Assembly (NCBI RefSeq): GCF_018403685.1
Contig: NZ_BOVK01000016.1
Span: 1 to 64,000, forward strand
DNA length: 64,000 bases
Source: Xylanibacillus composti
GTDB taxonomy: Bacteria > Bacillota > Bacilli > Paenibacillales > K13
Direction of reading: 5' to 3'
Each line of letters starts with the position of its first letter. Positions within the stretch are counted from its first letter, which is position 1. Made by a program: the position numbers and the translations under genes. Positions 1 to 8,226 of the stretch are shown here, piece by piece. The notes under the pieces were generated by a model. It made no database searches and had not been told where the DNA came from. It saw only the letters and a list, made by a program, of their open reading frames with translations.

Positions 1-117
1 TGCATGTACTCACAGCACAACGGCTATTTCGAGGCCTCTTTTTAGACGGCCTCGATCCACACTGAAAGTGACATTTTCTTAGAAAAGTTAAGGTGACATT
101 TTCACAGACTATTGACA
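1..117. mobile_element. Putative terminus of an IS21-like insertion sequence (partial)
   Basis: Read on the minus strand from 117 leftwards, the sequence opens with TGTCA and then carries two copies of GAAAATGTCAC (complements at 68-78 and 93-103, period 25). A TGT-type terminus followed by short subterminal direct repeats is typical of IS21-family ends. The cinA stop codon (102-104) falls inside this segment, and recA, normally the next gene, is not seen. No transposase lies in the window, so the assignment is inference from terminus architecture. A short inverted repeat (CGAGGCC/GGCCTCG) lies at about 30-54. Confidence 0.4.
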
Positions 118-1409
118 CCCTTAACCAATCGCTTCCACAGAAAAAAAAGCGCATGCTTGCACGCCTTCAGCTTGATCATGTCGCGATCCCCGGTCAGCAG
201 CAGCTTCTGAGCGCTGGCTCGCTCGCCCCGTCTGGCCAGCGCGATATAGACTGTGCCGGGCGGATGCCCTTCGGCCGGGTCGGGTCCGGCGGCTCCGGTC
301 AGAGCGAGCGCCCAGTCCGCCTCCATTAACGCGGCCGCTTGCTCCGCCAGGCGCTCGGCCGTTCGCGCGCTGACCGCGCCGTACGGCGGCTCAGCCGTAT
401 CCGCCTGCTCAGGACCGGGAGCCGGCTCCAGCCAATCGGCCGGCACCTGCAGCAGGCGCTGCTTGACTGCATTCGTGTAACAGACGACGGAACCGGCGAA
501 CACACTCGAGCTGCCCGGCACACCGGTGAGCAGATCGCTCAGCTTGCCTCCCGTGCAGCTCTCGGCAGCTGCCAGCCGCTCTCCCCTGGCCAGCAGCAGC
601 TCGGCTACAGCCTGCTCAAGCGGTATGTCCGTCTCTGCGTACAAATGATCGCCTACCCGCTTCCGAATTTCCCGCAGCAGAGGCGCAAGCTTCTCCTCAG
701 CCTCCTGCTCGTTCGCCGCTCTGGTCGTCACGCGGACTGTCACTTCGCCTTCCTTCGCATAAGGAGCAAGCGTCGGGTCCTGCTGCCCTTCAATTAAGTC
801 GAGCAGCTGCTTTTCCAGGCTGGACTCCCCGATGCCGGCGAAGCGGAGCATCCGCGAATAGAGCGGCTGCATGTCGGGAAGCCGCTGCCTGAGCCACGGC
901 ACCGCGTAGCGCGCGAACATCGGCCGCAGCTCCCGCGGCGGACCCGGCAGCAGAATTAGCGCGCAGCGCTCCCCTGCGTAGGCGCTGCCTACAGCCATGC
1001 CCGTATCGTTCGGCAGCGTATCCGATCTTCGAATCGTCAGCGCCTGGCGGCGGTTGCTCTCGGCCATCGTCAGCCCCCGCTCGCGGAAGAACGCCTCGAT
1101 CTTCTCCAGCCCCGCGGCATCCATCTCCACCGTCTCGCCGAGAAATTCCGCGGTCACTTCTCTCGTCACATCGTCCTGCGTCGGCCCCAACCCGCCCGTC
1201 ACGATCAGCAGGTCAGCCCGTTCCGCCGCAGCCTCCAGCGCCTCGCGAATGCGCGCAGGGTTGTCGCCGACAGCAGTATGGCGGAACACATTCAAGCCGA
1301 GACCGGCCAGCTCCGTGGACAAATACTGGGCATTCGTATTCGCAATTTGGCCCAGCAGCAATTCCGTGCCAACCGCGATAATCTCTGCTGATTCCAGCGT
1401 TTTGTTCAT
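102..1409 (-). CDS. cinA: CinA, competence/damage-inducible protein A (nicotinamide-nucleotide amidase family)
   Basis: CinA family protein of 435 residues. The N-terminal MoCF/COG1058 domain (about 1-170) contains VTGGLGPTQDD. The C-terminal CinA domain (from about 260) contains AAAESCTGGKLS and LTGAAGP; this domain deamidates NMN in characterised members. The ATG at 1409 places EIIAVGTELLLGQ close to the N-terminus as in the family; a TTG nine bases upstream is possible. In B. subtilis the gene lies between pgsA and recA. Here 926 bp separate it from pgsA, and the last four codons (V-N-S-L) appear to come from an inserted element, so the natural C-terminus may be altered slightly. Confidence 0.93.
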   Translation of the reverse strand: MNKTLESAEIIAVGTELLLGQIANTNAQYLSTELAGLGLNVFRHTAVGDNPARIREALEAAAERADLLIVTGGLGPTQDDVTREVTAEFLGETVEMDAAGLEKIEAFFRERGLTMAESNRRQALTIRRSDTLPNDTGMAVGSAYAGERCALILLPGPPRELRPMFARYAVPWLRQRLPDMQPLYSRMLRFAGIGESSLEKQLLDLIEGQQDPTLAPYAKEGEVTVRVTTRAANEQEAEEKLAPLLREIRKRVGDHLYAETDIPLEQAVAELLLARGERLAAAESCTGGKLSDLLTGVPGSSSVFAGSVVCYTNAVKQRLLQVPADWLEPAPGPEQADTAEPPYGAVSARTAERLAEQAAALMEADWALALTGAAGPDPAEGHPPGTVYIALARRGERASAQKLLLTGDRDMIKLKACKHALFFLWKRLVKGVNSL

Positions 1410-1734
1410 AGCAGTCAAAGCCCCTTCCCTTTATTCAGATGCAATCTGCTATTCATAGTAAATGCGCTGCTTTTTTTATCTAACCGCCAAGCGGTGTAGG
1501 CATTGACATGCCACTTTGTCGAGCGCCCCATTTATGTAGAAATCATGCTCCCGTTAAGTCGGCTCGCAACCTGCGCTGGCAAGCGAGAGTGCCGATTTGT
1601 CGGAGTACATCCCAGTGCGGAACATATACTGCCGTTGGCGGCCCCTGTACAAGCAGCGACACAGTTCCACTTTCCCCTGCCTAGTCCATCCCGTACTGGC
1701 GCTGGCAGTCTCCAACCGGAGCAGGAACGCCGGC

Positions 1735-1919
1735 TAACGGAACTGACAGACGTTATTTGCTCATTTTTCGCGCACTTCTCATTCTAACGGAACTCCTGGC
1801 CCTTAATACCGCAAAACTGGCCACAGCTCGCCCGAAACCTATTGCATAAGGTCTCTCAGTTCCGTTACAATTCCTTTCACTCCGAAATACACCCAATAGC
1901 GTCATCTACTTCCGTTAGC
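1735..1919. repeat. Cluster of TAACGGAACT-type short repeats in both orientations
   Basis: Two 22-bp copies lie in opposite orientation at 1735-1756 and 1846-1867 and differ at two positions. Both begin TAACGGAACT when read outward. Two weaker relatives lie at 1785-1807 (direct) and about 1898-1917 (inverted). They sit in the 926-bp pgsA-cinA gap with no credible reading frame. The rest of the gap (1410-1734) shows no gene or clear signal. Confidence 0.7.
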
Positions 1920-1931
1920 GCTCCGAGCTGA

Positions 1932-2168
1932 CAGCAGCTTCCCGCTGTTCCAGCAGCAACGCTCGAACCACCAGCAGCTTCCCCGCCGTTCCAGCAGCAA
2001 CGCCCGAATCACCAGCAGCTTCCCCGCCATTCCAGCACAGCGCTCGAACCACCAGCAACTTCCCGCCATTCCAGCATAACGCCCGAACCACCAGCAGCTT
2101 CCCGCCATTCCAGCACAGCACCCAACCACCAGCAACTTCCCGTCATTCCTGCCCACAACTCCGAACCG
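1932..2168. repeat. Degenerate tandem array, six units of about 38-41 bp
   Basis: Units start at 1932, 1972, 2013, 2053, 2092 and 2130. Each begins CAGCARCTTCCC, continues with a CATTCCAGCA-like core and ends near CCGAACCAC. Unit lengths are 40, 41, 40, 39, 38 and about 39 bp, and the last unit is the most diverged. The uneven length breaks any constant frame, so the array is unlikely to encode a repeat protein. It lies downstream of pgsA; the rest of the gap to 2335 shows nothing else. Confidence 0.85.
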
Positions 2169-2335
2169 GCGCCCCCACATCACAGAAAAAACCCGTGAAA
2201 AACACAGGCTGCACTCATCGAGCGCCTCCTGCGCTTTCACAGGCTTTACTGGCCGCAGTCGGCATACAAATACAAACCCGTTGCACTCCTGCACAGCACC
2301 GGCAGCCGCGCGCGGAGCACGCTGCATCCCGACAC

Positions 2336-2956
2336 CTATGCCTCGCTTTTTTCCGAGCCGTTGTTCGTCTCGTCCTTCTTGCGCGGCAAGTGGATGACCT
2401 GCTTGTTCTTGACGAAATAATCGATGCCCGAATAGATCGTGATGATGGCCGCCAGCCAGCTTGCAATCTGGTCAAACGGCACACCGATAAAAGTGAACGG
2501 GAAATTGTTCAACAGCAAAGCAATGATAGCCGTAATCTGGATCGCCGTCTTCCACTTGCCCCACTTGCTCGCGGCCATGACATGACCGTCCAGCAGCGCA
2601 ATTTGCCGCAAGCCGGTAACCGCAAATTCGCGGCTGATAATGACGATGGCAATCCAAGCGTCAAGCTTGCCCATATCGACAAGCGATATAAGCACCGCTG
2701 CGATCAGCAGCTTGTCGGCAAGCGGATCGAGCAGCTTGCCCAAATTGGTCACAATCTTGTTCTTGCGCGCAATATAACCGTCCAACCCATCCGTGCTGGC
2801 TGCAAGAATGAAGATCAGCGTGGCGATAATCTGATTATACGTTATCGCAAAATCCGCAAACGTGATCCTCGGCAAATCCAACCGGACCAGCAAAAAAAAC
2901 ATGATGACCGGGACCAAAAAAATGCGTGCCAGCGTGATACGGTTGGCCAAATTCAT
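2336..2956 (-). CDS. pgsA: PgsA, CDP-diacylglycerol--glycerol-3-phosphate 3-phosphatidyltransferase
   Basis: Integral membrane enzyme that makes phosphatidylglycerolphosphate, the first committed step to phosphatidylglycerol and cardiolipin. It has 206 residues, normal for the family. The full CDP-alcohol phosphotransferase motif is present: D56, D59-G60, A63-R64, G73, D77 and D81, the last two being metal/catalytic Asp. Several hydrophobic segments flank it, with the first near residues 8-24. The start overlaps the rimO stop by 4 bp, which suggests translational coupling. The C-terminus is charged (KKDETNNGSEKSEA). Confidence 0.97.
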   Translation of the reverse strand: MNLANRITLARIFLVPVIMFFLLVRLDLPRITFADFAITYNQIIATLIFILAASTDGLDGYIARKNKIVTNLGKLLDPLADKLLIAAVLISLVDMGKLDAWIAIVIISREFAVTGLRQIALLDGHVMAASKWGKWKTAIQITAIIALLLNNFPFTFIGVPFDQIASWLAAIITIYSGIDYFVKNKQVIHLPRKKDETNNGSEKSEA

Positions 2957-4284
2957 ACCGGTACTCCCTCCCCGGACAAGTCAAATTCGTAGGCGTGCGT
3001 AATTTTTACTTTGCGAATTTCGCCTATGTCCGTCTCGACACGGGAAACATACACTTCCCCGTCAATTTCAGGCGCGTCGAATTGGGAGCGTCCAATGTAC
3101 ACATCGTTGCGGCCGTCGTAGCGTTCGATCAAGACATCGATCGTCTTGCCCACATGACGGCTGTTCTGCTCGCTGGAAATGCGGCGCTGGATTTCCATCA
3201 GCGTATTCGCCCGCCATTCCTTCACATCCTCCGGCACTTGATCCGGCAAGCGGGAGGCAGGCGTGTCTTCTTCCTTCGAATAAGCGAACACGCCCAACCG
3301 GTCGAAGCGCACCTCCTCCACGAAACGGCACAGCTTCTCGAAATCCTCTTCCGTTTCGCCAGGGAAGCCTACAATCAGCGATGTCCGCAACGCGACGCTC
3401 GGAATGCGGCTGCGTATCTTCTCGATCAGCTCGCGCACATCGCGCTGTCTGCCCGGTCTGCGCATCTTTTTCAGTATATGATCTTCACTGTGCTGAAGCG
3501 GCATATCGATATACTTGCAGATCTTTGGATTGCTCGCAATTACGTCAATCAGCTCGTCGGTGAAAAATCCGGGATACGCATAATGCAAACGAACCCAGGC
3601 AATGCCCGGCACTTCCGATACCCGGTTCAACAGCTCGGGAAGCATAAAGGTATCGTACAGATCCGTGCCGTAATTGGTGGAATCCTGCGCGATCAGACTA
3701 ATCTCGCGCACGCCTTGCTGGGCCAGGTTTTCCGCTTCAGCTACAATCGATTCGATGGAGCGGCTGCGGAACTTGCCCCGCATGATAGGAATACTGCAGA
3801 AGGTGCAGGCATTGTCGCAGCCTTCGGCAATTTTAATATAAGCCGTGTAACGCGGCGTAGTCAGCGTGCGGGGGAGCGCCTGCTCATAATTGAAAACCGG
3901 ATTCCCGACCATCACCGGCTTGCGACCGAGCAGCGCTTCGTCGATAATTTCATTAATCTTATGGAAATCGCCCGTTCCTACAATCCCGTCAATTTCAGGC
4001 ATTTCCTTCATCAGTTCTTCCTTGTAGCGCTGCGTCAGGCAGCCGGAGACAATCAGCGCCTTCAGATTGCCCGTGCGCTTCAGATCGGCCATATCGAGAA
4101 TCGTATTGACCGACTCTTCCTTCGCCGCATCGATAAATCCGCATGTATTGACAATCATGACCGTTGCTTCCTCGTTGCTCTCCGCGATCGAGAAGCCGCG
4201 CTGCTGCACGAGACCGACCATGATTTCCGAATCTACGAGATTTTTCTCGCAGCCGAGTGTCGTCACTTTCACTTTCTCCGTCAT
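2953..4284 (-). CDS. rimO: RimO, ribosomal protein S12 methylthiotransferase
   Basis: Radical-SAM methylthiotransferase of 443 residues that adds a methylthio group to the conserved Asp of ribosomal protein S12. The N-terminal UPF0004 domain carries C12, C48 and C82 for the auxiliary 4Fe-4S cluster. The radical-SAM triad is C156-x3-C160-x2-C163 in EGCDNACTFCSIP. A TRAM domain ends the protein. MTEKVKVTTLGCEKN is RimO-like rather than MiaB-like. The ATG has a GGGGGAACACGA leader. First gene of rimO-pgsA(-cinA), behind the strong promoter at 4323-4351. B. subtilis has no rimO here, whereas Clostridia and paenibacilli often do. Confidence 0.95.
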   Translation of the reverse strand: MTEKVKVTTLGCEKNLVDSEIMVGLVQQRGFSIAESNEEATVMIVNTCGFIDAAKEESVNTILDMADLKRTGNLKALIVSGCLTQRYKEELMKEMPEIDGIVGTGDFHKINEIIDEALLGRKPVMVGNPVFNYEQALPRTLTTPRYTAYIKIAEGCDNACTFCSIPIMRGKFRSRSIESIVAEAENLAQQGVREISLIAQDSTNYGTDLYDTFMLPELLNRVSEVPGIAWVRLHYAYPGFFTDELIDVIASNPKICKYIDMPLQHSEDHILKKMRRPGRQRDVRELIEKIRSRIPSVALRTSLIVGFPGETEEDFEKLCRFVEEVRFDRLGVFAYSKEEDTPASRLPDQVPEDVKEWRANTLMEIQRRISSEQNSRHVGKTIDVLIERYDGRNDVYIGRSQFDAPEIDGEVYVSRVETDIGEIRKVKITHAYEFDLSGEGVPV

Positions 4285-4322
4285 TCGTGTTCCCCCATCG
4301 GTCCTATTCGAATTCTTAACAA

Positions 4323-4351
4323 AGTATAATACAAGCCCGAAAGGGTGTCAA
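4323..4351 (-). promoter_or_regulatory. Sigma-A promoter for rimO-pgsA
   Basis: Read on the minus strand: -35 TTGACA (4346-4351), 17-bp spacer, -10 TATACT (4323-4328), one base from consensus overall. It lies about 40 bp upstream of the rimO ATG. Confidence 0.88.
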
Positions 4352-4381
4352 AGACGGTTCCCTCCCGTCATTGCCCGCAAT

Positions 4382-4873
4382 TTAACGATAGTTGACGAAC
4401 TGCAGCGCAAGCGGCAAATCCGCCTCTCTCAGAATTTGCATAACCCGCTGAAGATCGTCCAGACTTTTTCCGCTGACACGGATTTGATCGCCTTGTATCT
4501 GGCTTTTCACCTTCAGCTTGCTGTCCCGGATCATGATGTTGATCTTCTTGGCGTTATCCTGATCAACCCCTTGTCTGAGCTTGATGTGCTGGCGCACAGT
4601 TCCCCCGGAGGCCGGCTCTACCTTGCCATAATCCAGACTTTTCACGGAAATGCCACGCTTCACCATCTTCGATTGGAGGATATCCAGCACACTGTTGAGC
4701 TTATATTCATCATCCGAGCTGACAACCAGCTGTCCGTCCTCCAGCTTGATTGCGCTCTTGCTGCCCTTGAAATCGTACCGGGTTTCGATTTCTCTTTCGG
4801 CCTGCTGCACCGCATTCGTCATTTCCTGCATATCCAGCTTCGATACGATATCAAAAGAGTGTTCGGAGGCCAT
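4382..4873 (-). CDS. YajQ family nucleotide-binding protein
   Basis: A 163-residue protein matching the YajQ/UPF0234 family over its full length, with hallmark segments SFDIVSKLD near the N-terminus, [25 protein letters not shown] and the C-terminal [11 protein letters not shown]. The fold is two ferredoxin-like halves. Family members bind nucleic acid or cyclic di-GMP, and the ligand here cannot be read from sequence. It is monocistronic: its own extended -10 promoter lies upstream, and rimO starts 97 bp further on behind a separate promoter. Confidence 0.95.
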   Translation of the reverse strand: MASEHSFDIVSKLDMQEMTNAVQQAEREIETRYDFKGSKSAIKLEDGQLVVSSDDEYKLNSVLDILQSKMVKRGISVKSLDYGKVEPASGGTVRQHIKLRQGVDQDNAKKINIMIRDSKLKVKSQIQGDQIRVSGKSLDDLQRVMQILREADLPLALQFVNYR

Positions 4874-4912
4874 AGACCATTCCCGCCTTTCCTAGATTTA
4901 TTTCTTGTGAAA

Positions 4913-4921
4913 ATTATACCA
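4913..4921 (-). promoter_or_regulatory. Extended -10 promoter for yajQ
   Basis: The minus strand shows TGGTATAAT, an extended -10 (TGnTATAAT), about 40 bp upstream of the yajQ ATG. The -35 region overlaps the T-run of the preceding terminator and has no good hexamer. Confidence 0.55.
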
Positions 4922-4933
4922 GCCCGCGTCATC

Positions 4934-4981
4934 AAAAAAAAGCACACAGGGGGAAGCTTTTTGCTTCCCGTTCCTGCGTGC
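4934..4981 (-). terminator. Rho-independent terminator of the ymf/rodZ operon
   Basis: On the minus strand a long stem (GCAC-CAGG-GGGAAGC paired with GCTTCCC-CCTG-GTGC, AAAAA loop) is followed by eight T residues. It lies 30 bp after the 55-aa gene and before yajQ. Confidence 0.9.
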
Positions 4982-5010
4982 ATGTTTCTGTGCTCGAACT
5001 CATCGGGCTG

Positions 5011-5178
5011 CTATTCTGCCCTGCGGCGGGCCGGATCGCGGAACATATCCAGTACGCCCAGCACAATATGCGCCAAGCCGAAACCGAATATCCCATAGCC
5101 CCAGGCATCCGGTGTCAAATACCACCCGAGCAGGCTGACGACAACGCCAAGACCCGTTACTACCCAGCTAGCTGTCAT
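5011..5178 (-). CDS. Small two-helix membrane protein, 55 aa
   Basis: Short reading frame of 55 residues, beginning MTASWVVTGLGV and ending RDPARRRAE. Two hydrophobic segments (about 5-22 and 26-43) are separated by a YLTPDAWG turn, and the basic tail suggests a cytoplasmic C-terminus. A GGGGGT Shine-Dalgarno sits 7 nt before the ATG. It follows the RodZ-like gene by 74 bp, and the operon terminator comes straight after it. I do not recognise a named family. The ribosome-binding site, frame integrity and operon position support it as a real gene. Function unknown; a membrane role beside RodZ is only suggested by context. Confidence 0.75.
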   Translation of the reverse strand: MTASWVVTGLGVVVSLLGWYLTPDAWGYGIFGFGLAHIVLGVLDMFRDPARRRAE

Positions 5179-5252
5179 GACATATACCCCCAGATTTAAA
5201 TGGAATCTGATTCTACAGGTAGTATGTCCGATCTACCGGGGTTTATCCGCAT

Positions 5253-6128
5253 TTACACCTCTGGAGTCGTATCAGCTTCCGCTTTGACCAAGTTGATTTG
5301 TACATTCCAAGGATTGCTTTCCTTGAGCTTTTCCTCCTCCAGCAGCACCCCGTTCACCCGAATTTCTGCGGAGCTCGGCTTGCCGAACCGTATCCAGACG
5401 GAGCCGTCGCTCACAATCCGGTCTGTATCTGCTTGGTGATACATGTTATTCCTGGCTTGCGTCTCGATTGGCGTGCCGTTGCTGTCCCCATGGCGCGCCA
5501 CTACGTAGCAGTCGCCGTTCGGGAAAGCCAGCTCAATTTCGAGCTGATCCACGTTCGAAACCGAGTAGATGTAATTCGACCCGTCCTGGTTGACGTAAGC
5601 TACCTCCGGTTCGGGCTCTGCTTCAATCTCCGGCTCAGTCTCCGGCAGTGGATCCGCGACCGATTCCGCTCCATCGTTCTCCCCTGTGTCCGGCGCCACC
5701 TCGTCGGTGATGGGCGGATTCGTAATCTCCTCTTCAGGCTGATCCTTATTGTAGGCAACCGAATAAATCACAATCACGATAAGCAGAAGAAATGAAAACA
5801 ATAAGAGCGATGTCATCCACTTGGAGATGCGGTCCATATTGGCAACCGAACGCCTGCGCGGCCTCCCTGCTTCCGGCTTCGGTTCAGCCTTGTTGTCAGG
5901 AATAACGTTCCGGTACAATCGCATGACTTCCTCTGGGTCCAGACCCACGGCCTCCGCATAGCTTTTGATGAAGGCTCGTGTATAAAAATTGCCCGGAAGC
6001 ACCTTGAAATCGCCTTCCTCTATCGCTTCCAGGTAACGCTTGCGGATTTTTGTCGATTCTTGCAAATCCTCTAAAGTCAACTTGCGTTCATTGCGCGCTT
6101 TCTTGAGCAGCTGACCCAGATCGGACAT
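5253..6128 (-). CDS. RodZ-like protein (YmfM type): HTH, single membrane span, DUF4115 domain
   Basis: A 291-residue bitopic protein. The N-terminal HTH_25/Xre-type domain (about 1-72) starts [21 protein letters not shown] basic stretch (GRPRRRS) precedes one membrane span at about 105-125. An acidic, Pro/Glu-rich linker leads to an extracellular beta domain of DUF4115 type. RodZ links MreB to the wall-elongation machinery in characterised bacteria. The ATG at 6128 was chosen because AGGAGG lies 8 nt upstream; a GTG nine bases earlier overlaps that site. Position before pgsA-cinA matches B. subtilis ymfM (rodZ). Confidence 0.85.
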   Translation of the reverse strand: MSDLGQLLKKARNERKLTLEDLQESTKIRKRYLEAIEEGDFKVLPGNFYTRAFIKSYAEAVGLDPEEVMRLYRNVIPDNKAEPKPEAGRPRRRSVANMDRISKWMTSLLLFSFLLLIVIVIYSVAYNKDQPEEEITNPPITDEVAPDTGENDGAESVADPLPETEPEIEAEPEPEVAYVNQDGSNYIYSVSNVDQLEIELAFPNGDCYVVARHGDSNGTPIETQARNNMYHQADTDRIVSDGSVWIRFGKPSSAEIRVNGVLLEEEKLKESNPWNVQINLVKAEADTTPEV

Positions 6129-6174
6129 AAGGCTCACCTCCTGATCCTTATTTTCGCTACGAAACAGCTTCGCA

Positions 6175-6972
6175 TCAGAAGCCTTCTAGCTTGGAAGTAA
6201 TGGCTTCCATATCGATGACCTCATCCGGGGTATGGCGCAGCTCCACGATGAAATCGAAATCCGCGTAATCATATTCCGATTCATTGACAAACACATCGGG
6301 GTGCTCGATCACCTTGGTTGAGGGCATATCCATAATCGTCTTTAACAGTTCGTAGTGCTTCTCGGTAGAGCGGAGCGTGCTGACAATGCCGTCGATAATG
6401 AAGATGTTGTCCGGCTTCATTTCTTCTTCGGACAGATGATTGCGTACGGTCTGCCGCAGCAAGGTCGAAGACACAAAGGTCCAGCGCTTGTTCGAACAGA
6501 CGCTGCCCGCGATAATGGATTCCGTCTTGCCGACTCGCGGCATCCCCCGCAAACCGATAACTTGATTGCCTTCGCGCTTGAAAACTTCGCCAAGAAAGTC
6601 AACCAGCAGTCCCAGCTCGTCTCGTGTGAAGCGGAACGTCTTCCGGTCGTCGGAATCCCGTTCAATGTACCTTCCGTGCCGAACGGCCAAAATATCGACG
6701 AGGCGGGGCGAACGAAGCGCCGTAACCGTAATATTGCTTACCTTTGCCAACATGCGGCCCATCCATTCAATCTTCTCGTCGTCAGACGATTCCAGCAGCA
6801 TCCCTCTAGTCCGATCCTCCACCCCGTTAATGGTCAAAATATTAATATTCAGCATACCCATCATTGAGGCAATATCTCCCAGCAAGCCGGGACGATTCTT
6901 ATGTATGCGATATTCCATATACCATTGCTTCGGCTCTGTTTGTGACGGAGCATTGTGCGTTTCCTGGCTCAC
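6175..6972 (-). CDS. DUF3388 family protein (YmfK type)
   Basis: A 265-residue conserved protein of unknown function, the positional equivalent of B. subtilis ymfK. The N-terminal part (about 10-85) resembles an ACT domain ([20 protein letters not shown] and [12 protein letters not shown]). The C-terminal part has a P-loop-like [13 protein letters not shown] and a following IFIIDGI segment that could be a Walker B strand, so nucleotide binding is plausible but unproven. The GTG at 6972 has AGGTG 6 nt upstream; an ATG at 6990 has no ribosome-binding site. It lies between DUF3243 and the RodZ-like gene. Confidence 0.85.
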   Translation of the reverse strand: MSQETHNAPSQTEPKQWYMEYRIHKNRPGLLGDIASMMGMLNINILTINGVEDRTRGMLLESSDDEKIEWMGRMLAKVSNITVTALRSPRLVDILAVRHGRYIERDSDDRKTFRFTRDELGLLVDFLGEVFKREGNQVIGLRGMPRVGKTESIIAGSVCSNKRWTFVSSTLLRQTVRNHLSEEEMKPDNIFIIDGIVSTLRSTEKHYELLKTIMDMPSTKVIEHPDVFVNESEYDYADFDFIVELRHTPDEVIDMEAITSKLEGF

Positions 6973-7144
6973 TCGATGCACCTCATTCATGCGTACAATT
7001 TAACATAGTTTTCTACAAACTTCGCCATTCTCCTGCTCGTTTGTTTGTGTTTTTCTCGAGAATTTCGCACTGGCATGGAAAAAACTTCTGCAAATAGAGA
7101 GAGCCCCCCCAGTTAAGAGGGGCACTGCCTTTTTTATTCCAAAT

Positions 7145-7396
7145 TTACTTCTGATCAACCAGTTTCACCATCATGCGGGCCATCGTCTTGCGCTCTTCTT
7201 CTGTGCCCACTTGCCACAGCTGCTGCAGCAGGCGCTCCTCGCCGTTTTTCGGATCTACCTTGTCCTCCAGAAACTCGCCGATTTGAAACGCCAATTTGGC
7301 AATCATGTCCTCGCCCATACCGGAAGCCTGCGCCTGGTTGACACGCTCAGCCAGGAATGCTTTCCACTTGTCGAAAGTTTCCAAAACCGTTGACAT
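7145..7396 (-). CDS. DUF3243 family protein (YmfJ type)
   Basis: An 83-residue, soluble, mostly helical protein of the DUF3243 family, matching B. subtilis ymfJ in position and length. It begins MSTVLETFDKWKAFLAERV and ends with a charged helix (EEERKTMARMMVKLVDQK). It has no catalytic motif and no established function. AAAGGAGATGGAG precedes the ATG. It lies 80 bp downstream of ymfI and 172 bp upstream of the DUF3388 gene. A GC-rich hairpin in the latter gap (7103-7122) is poorly placed to be a terminator. Confidence 0.88.
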   Translation of the reverse strand: MSTVLETFDKWKAFLAERVNQAQASGMGEDMIAKLAFQIGEFLEDKVDPKNGEERLLQQLWQVGTEEERKTMARMMVKLVDQK

Positions 7397-7476
7397 TTTC
7401 GCTCCATCTCCTTTGTTTAAAAGTTAATGACGGCAACAGTCTTAATATGCGGAGATTCGGCGAAATTATGCGTATC

Positions 7477-8226
7477 TTACGTCTGCCAGCCGCCGTTCGG
7501 GCTGATGATCTGGCCATTGATGTAGCCCGATTCCGGCAGGGCGAGGAAATAAACCAGGGACGCAATCTCATCCGGCTGGGCAAACCGGCCTGCAGGAATA
7601 TCCTCCTGCAAGGCCTGCTTCTCAGCTTGGTCAAAGCCAGCCATCATCTCGGTATCGACGACGCCGGGCGCGACAGCATTGACCGTTACCCCCGACGGCG
7701 CCAGTTCCTTCGCCAGCGACTTGGTCAAGGCATTCATGCCGCCCTTCGTGGCGGCATACAGCGCTTCGCAAGAGGCGCCCTTCTCTCCCCATACCGAGGA
7801 GATGTTGATAATCCGTCCGAACCGCTGGCTGATCATATGCGGCATGAACAGCTGGGAGCAAATGAACGTGCCCCGCAGGTTCAAAGCCATCACATCATCC
7901 CATACTTCATCGGTCAAATCGCTGAGCATGCCATAATGGCTGACAGCCGCGTTGTTCACCAAGATGTCCGGCTTGAAACCCTGCATATCCATCCGTTCCT
8001 TCAGCCGGATCACTTGCGTGCGATCGCGCAAATCGGCGGAGGCCGTCATTACCTGGCCGCCGAGCTTTATGCAGGCGCGGGCTGTTTCATTGGCCTCCTC
8101 ATGCGCTTGCAAATAGTGGATGCAGATGTTCATACCGACCATTGCAAATCGTTTGGCAATTGCGGCGCCGATGCCTCTGCTTGCACCCGTGACAAGCACG
8201 GTCATTTCGGAAAGCGCTCGGTTCAT
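7477..8226 (-). CDS. ymfI: Elongation factor P 5-aminopentanone reductase (YmfI-type SDR)
   Basis: Short-chain dehydrogenase/reductase of 249 residues. The NAD(P) motif TGASRGIG is at 13-20, NNAA at 91-94, and the catalytic triad is S144, Y157 and K161 (YxxxK). The ending NGQIISPNGGWQT is typical of FabG-like SDRs. FabG itself is an alternative on sequence alone, but its place directly after the two M16 proteins and before DUF3243 matches B. subtilis ymfI, which reduces the 5-aminopentanone group on the EF-P lysine. The ATG overlaps the preceding stop by 3 bases (ATGA). Confidence 0.85.
   Translation of the reverse strand: MNRALSEMTVLVTGASRGIGAAIAKRFAMVGMNICIHYLQAHEEANETARACIKLGGQVMTASADLRDRTQVIRLKERMDMQGFKPDILVNNAAVSHYGMLSDLTDEVWDDVMALNLRGTFICSQLFMPHMISQRFGRIINISSVWGEKGASCEALYAATKGGMNALTKSLAKELAPSGVTVNAVAPGVVDTEMMAGFDQAEKQALQEDIPAGRFAQPDEIASLVYFLALPESGYINGQIISPNGGWQT

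Noticed and set aside
30-54. CGAGGCC/GGCCTCG inverted repeat as the cinA terminator
   Set aside because: No T-run after it on the minus strand, and it lies within the putative insertion-sequence end.
1932-2168. CRISPR array
   Set aside because: Units abut one another with no unique spacers, repeats are degenerate, and no cas genes are present.
1902-2327. 141-codon minus-strand frame over the 40-bp tandem array
   Set aside because: Its apparent repeats (CWWFERC-like) come only from the tandem DNA. Unit lengths of 38-41 bp shift the frame, there is no ribosome-binding site, and the composition is not protein-like.
7103-7122. GC-rich hairpin between DUF3243 and DUF3388 genes as a terminator
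   Set aside because: On the minus strand no T-run follows; on the plus strand there is a T-run but no gene to terminate.
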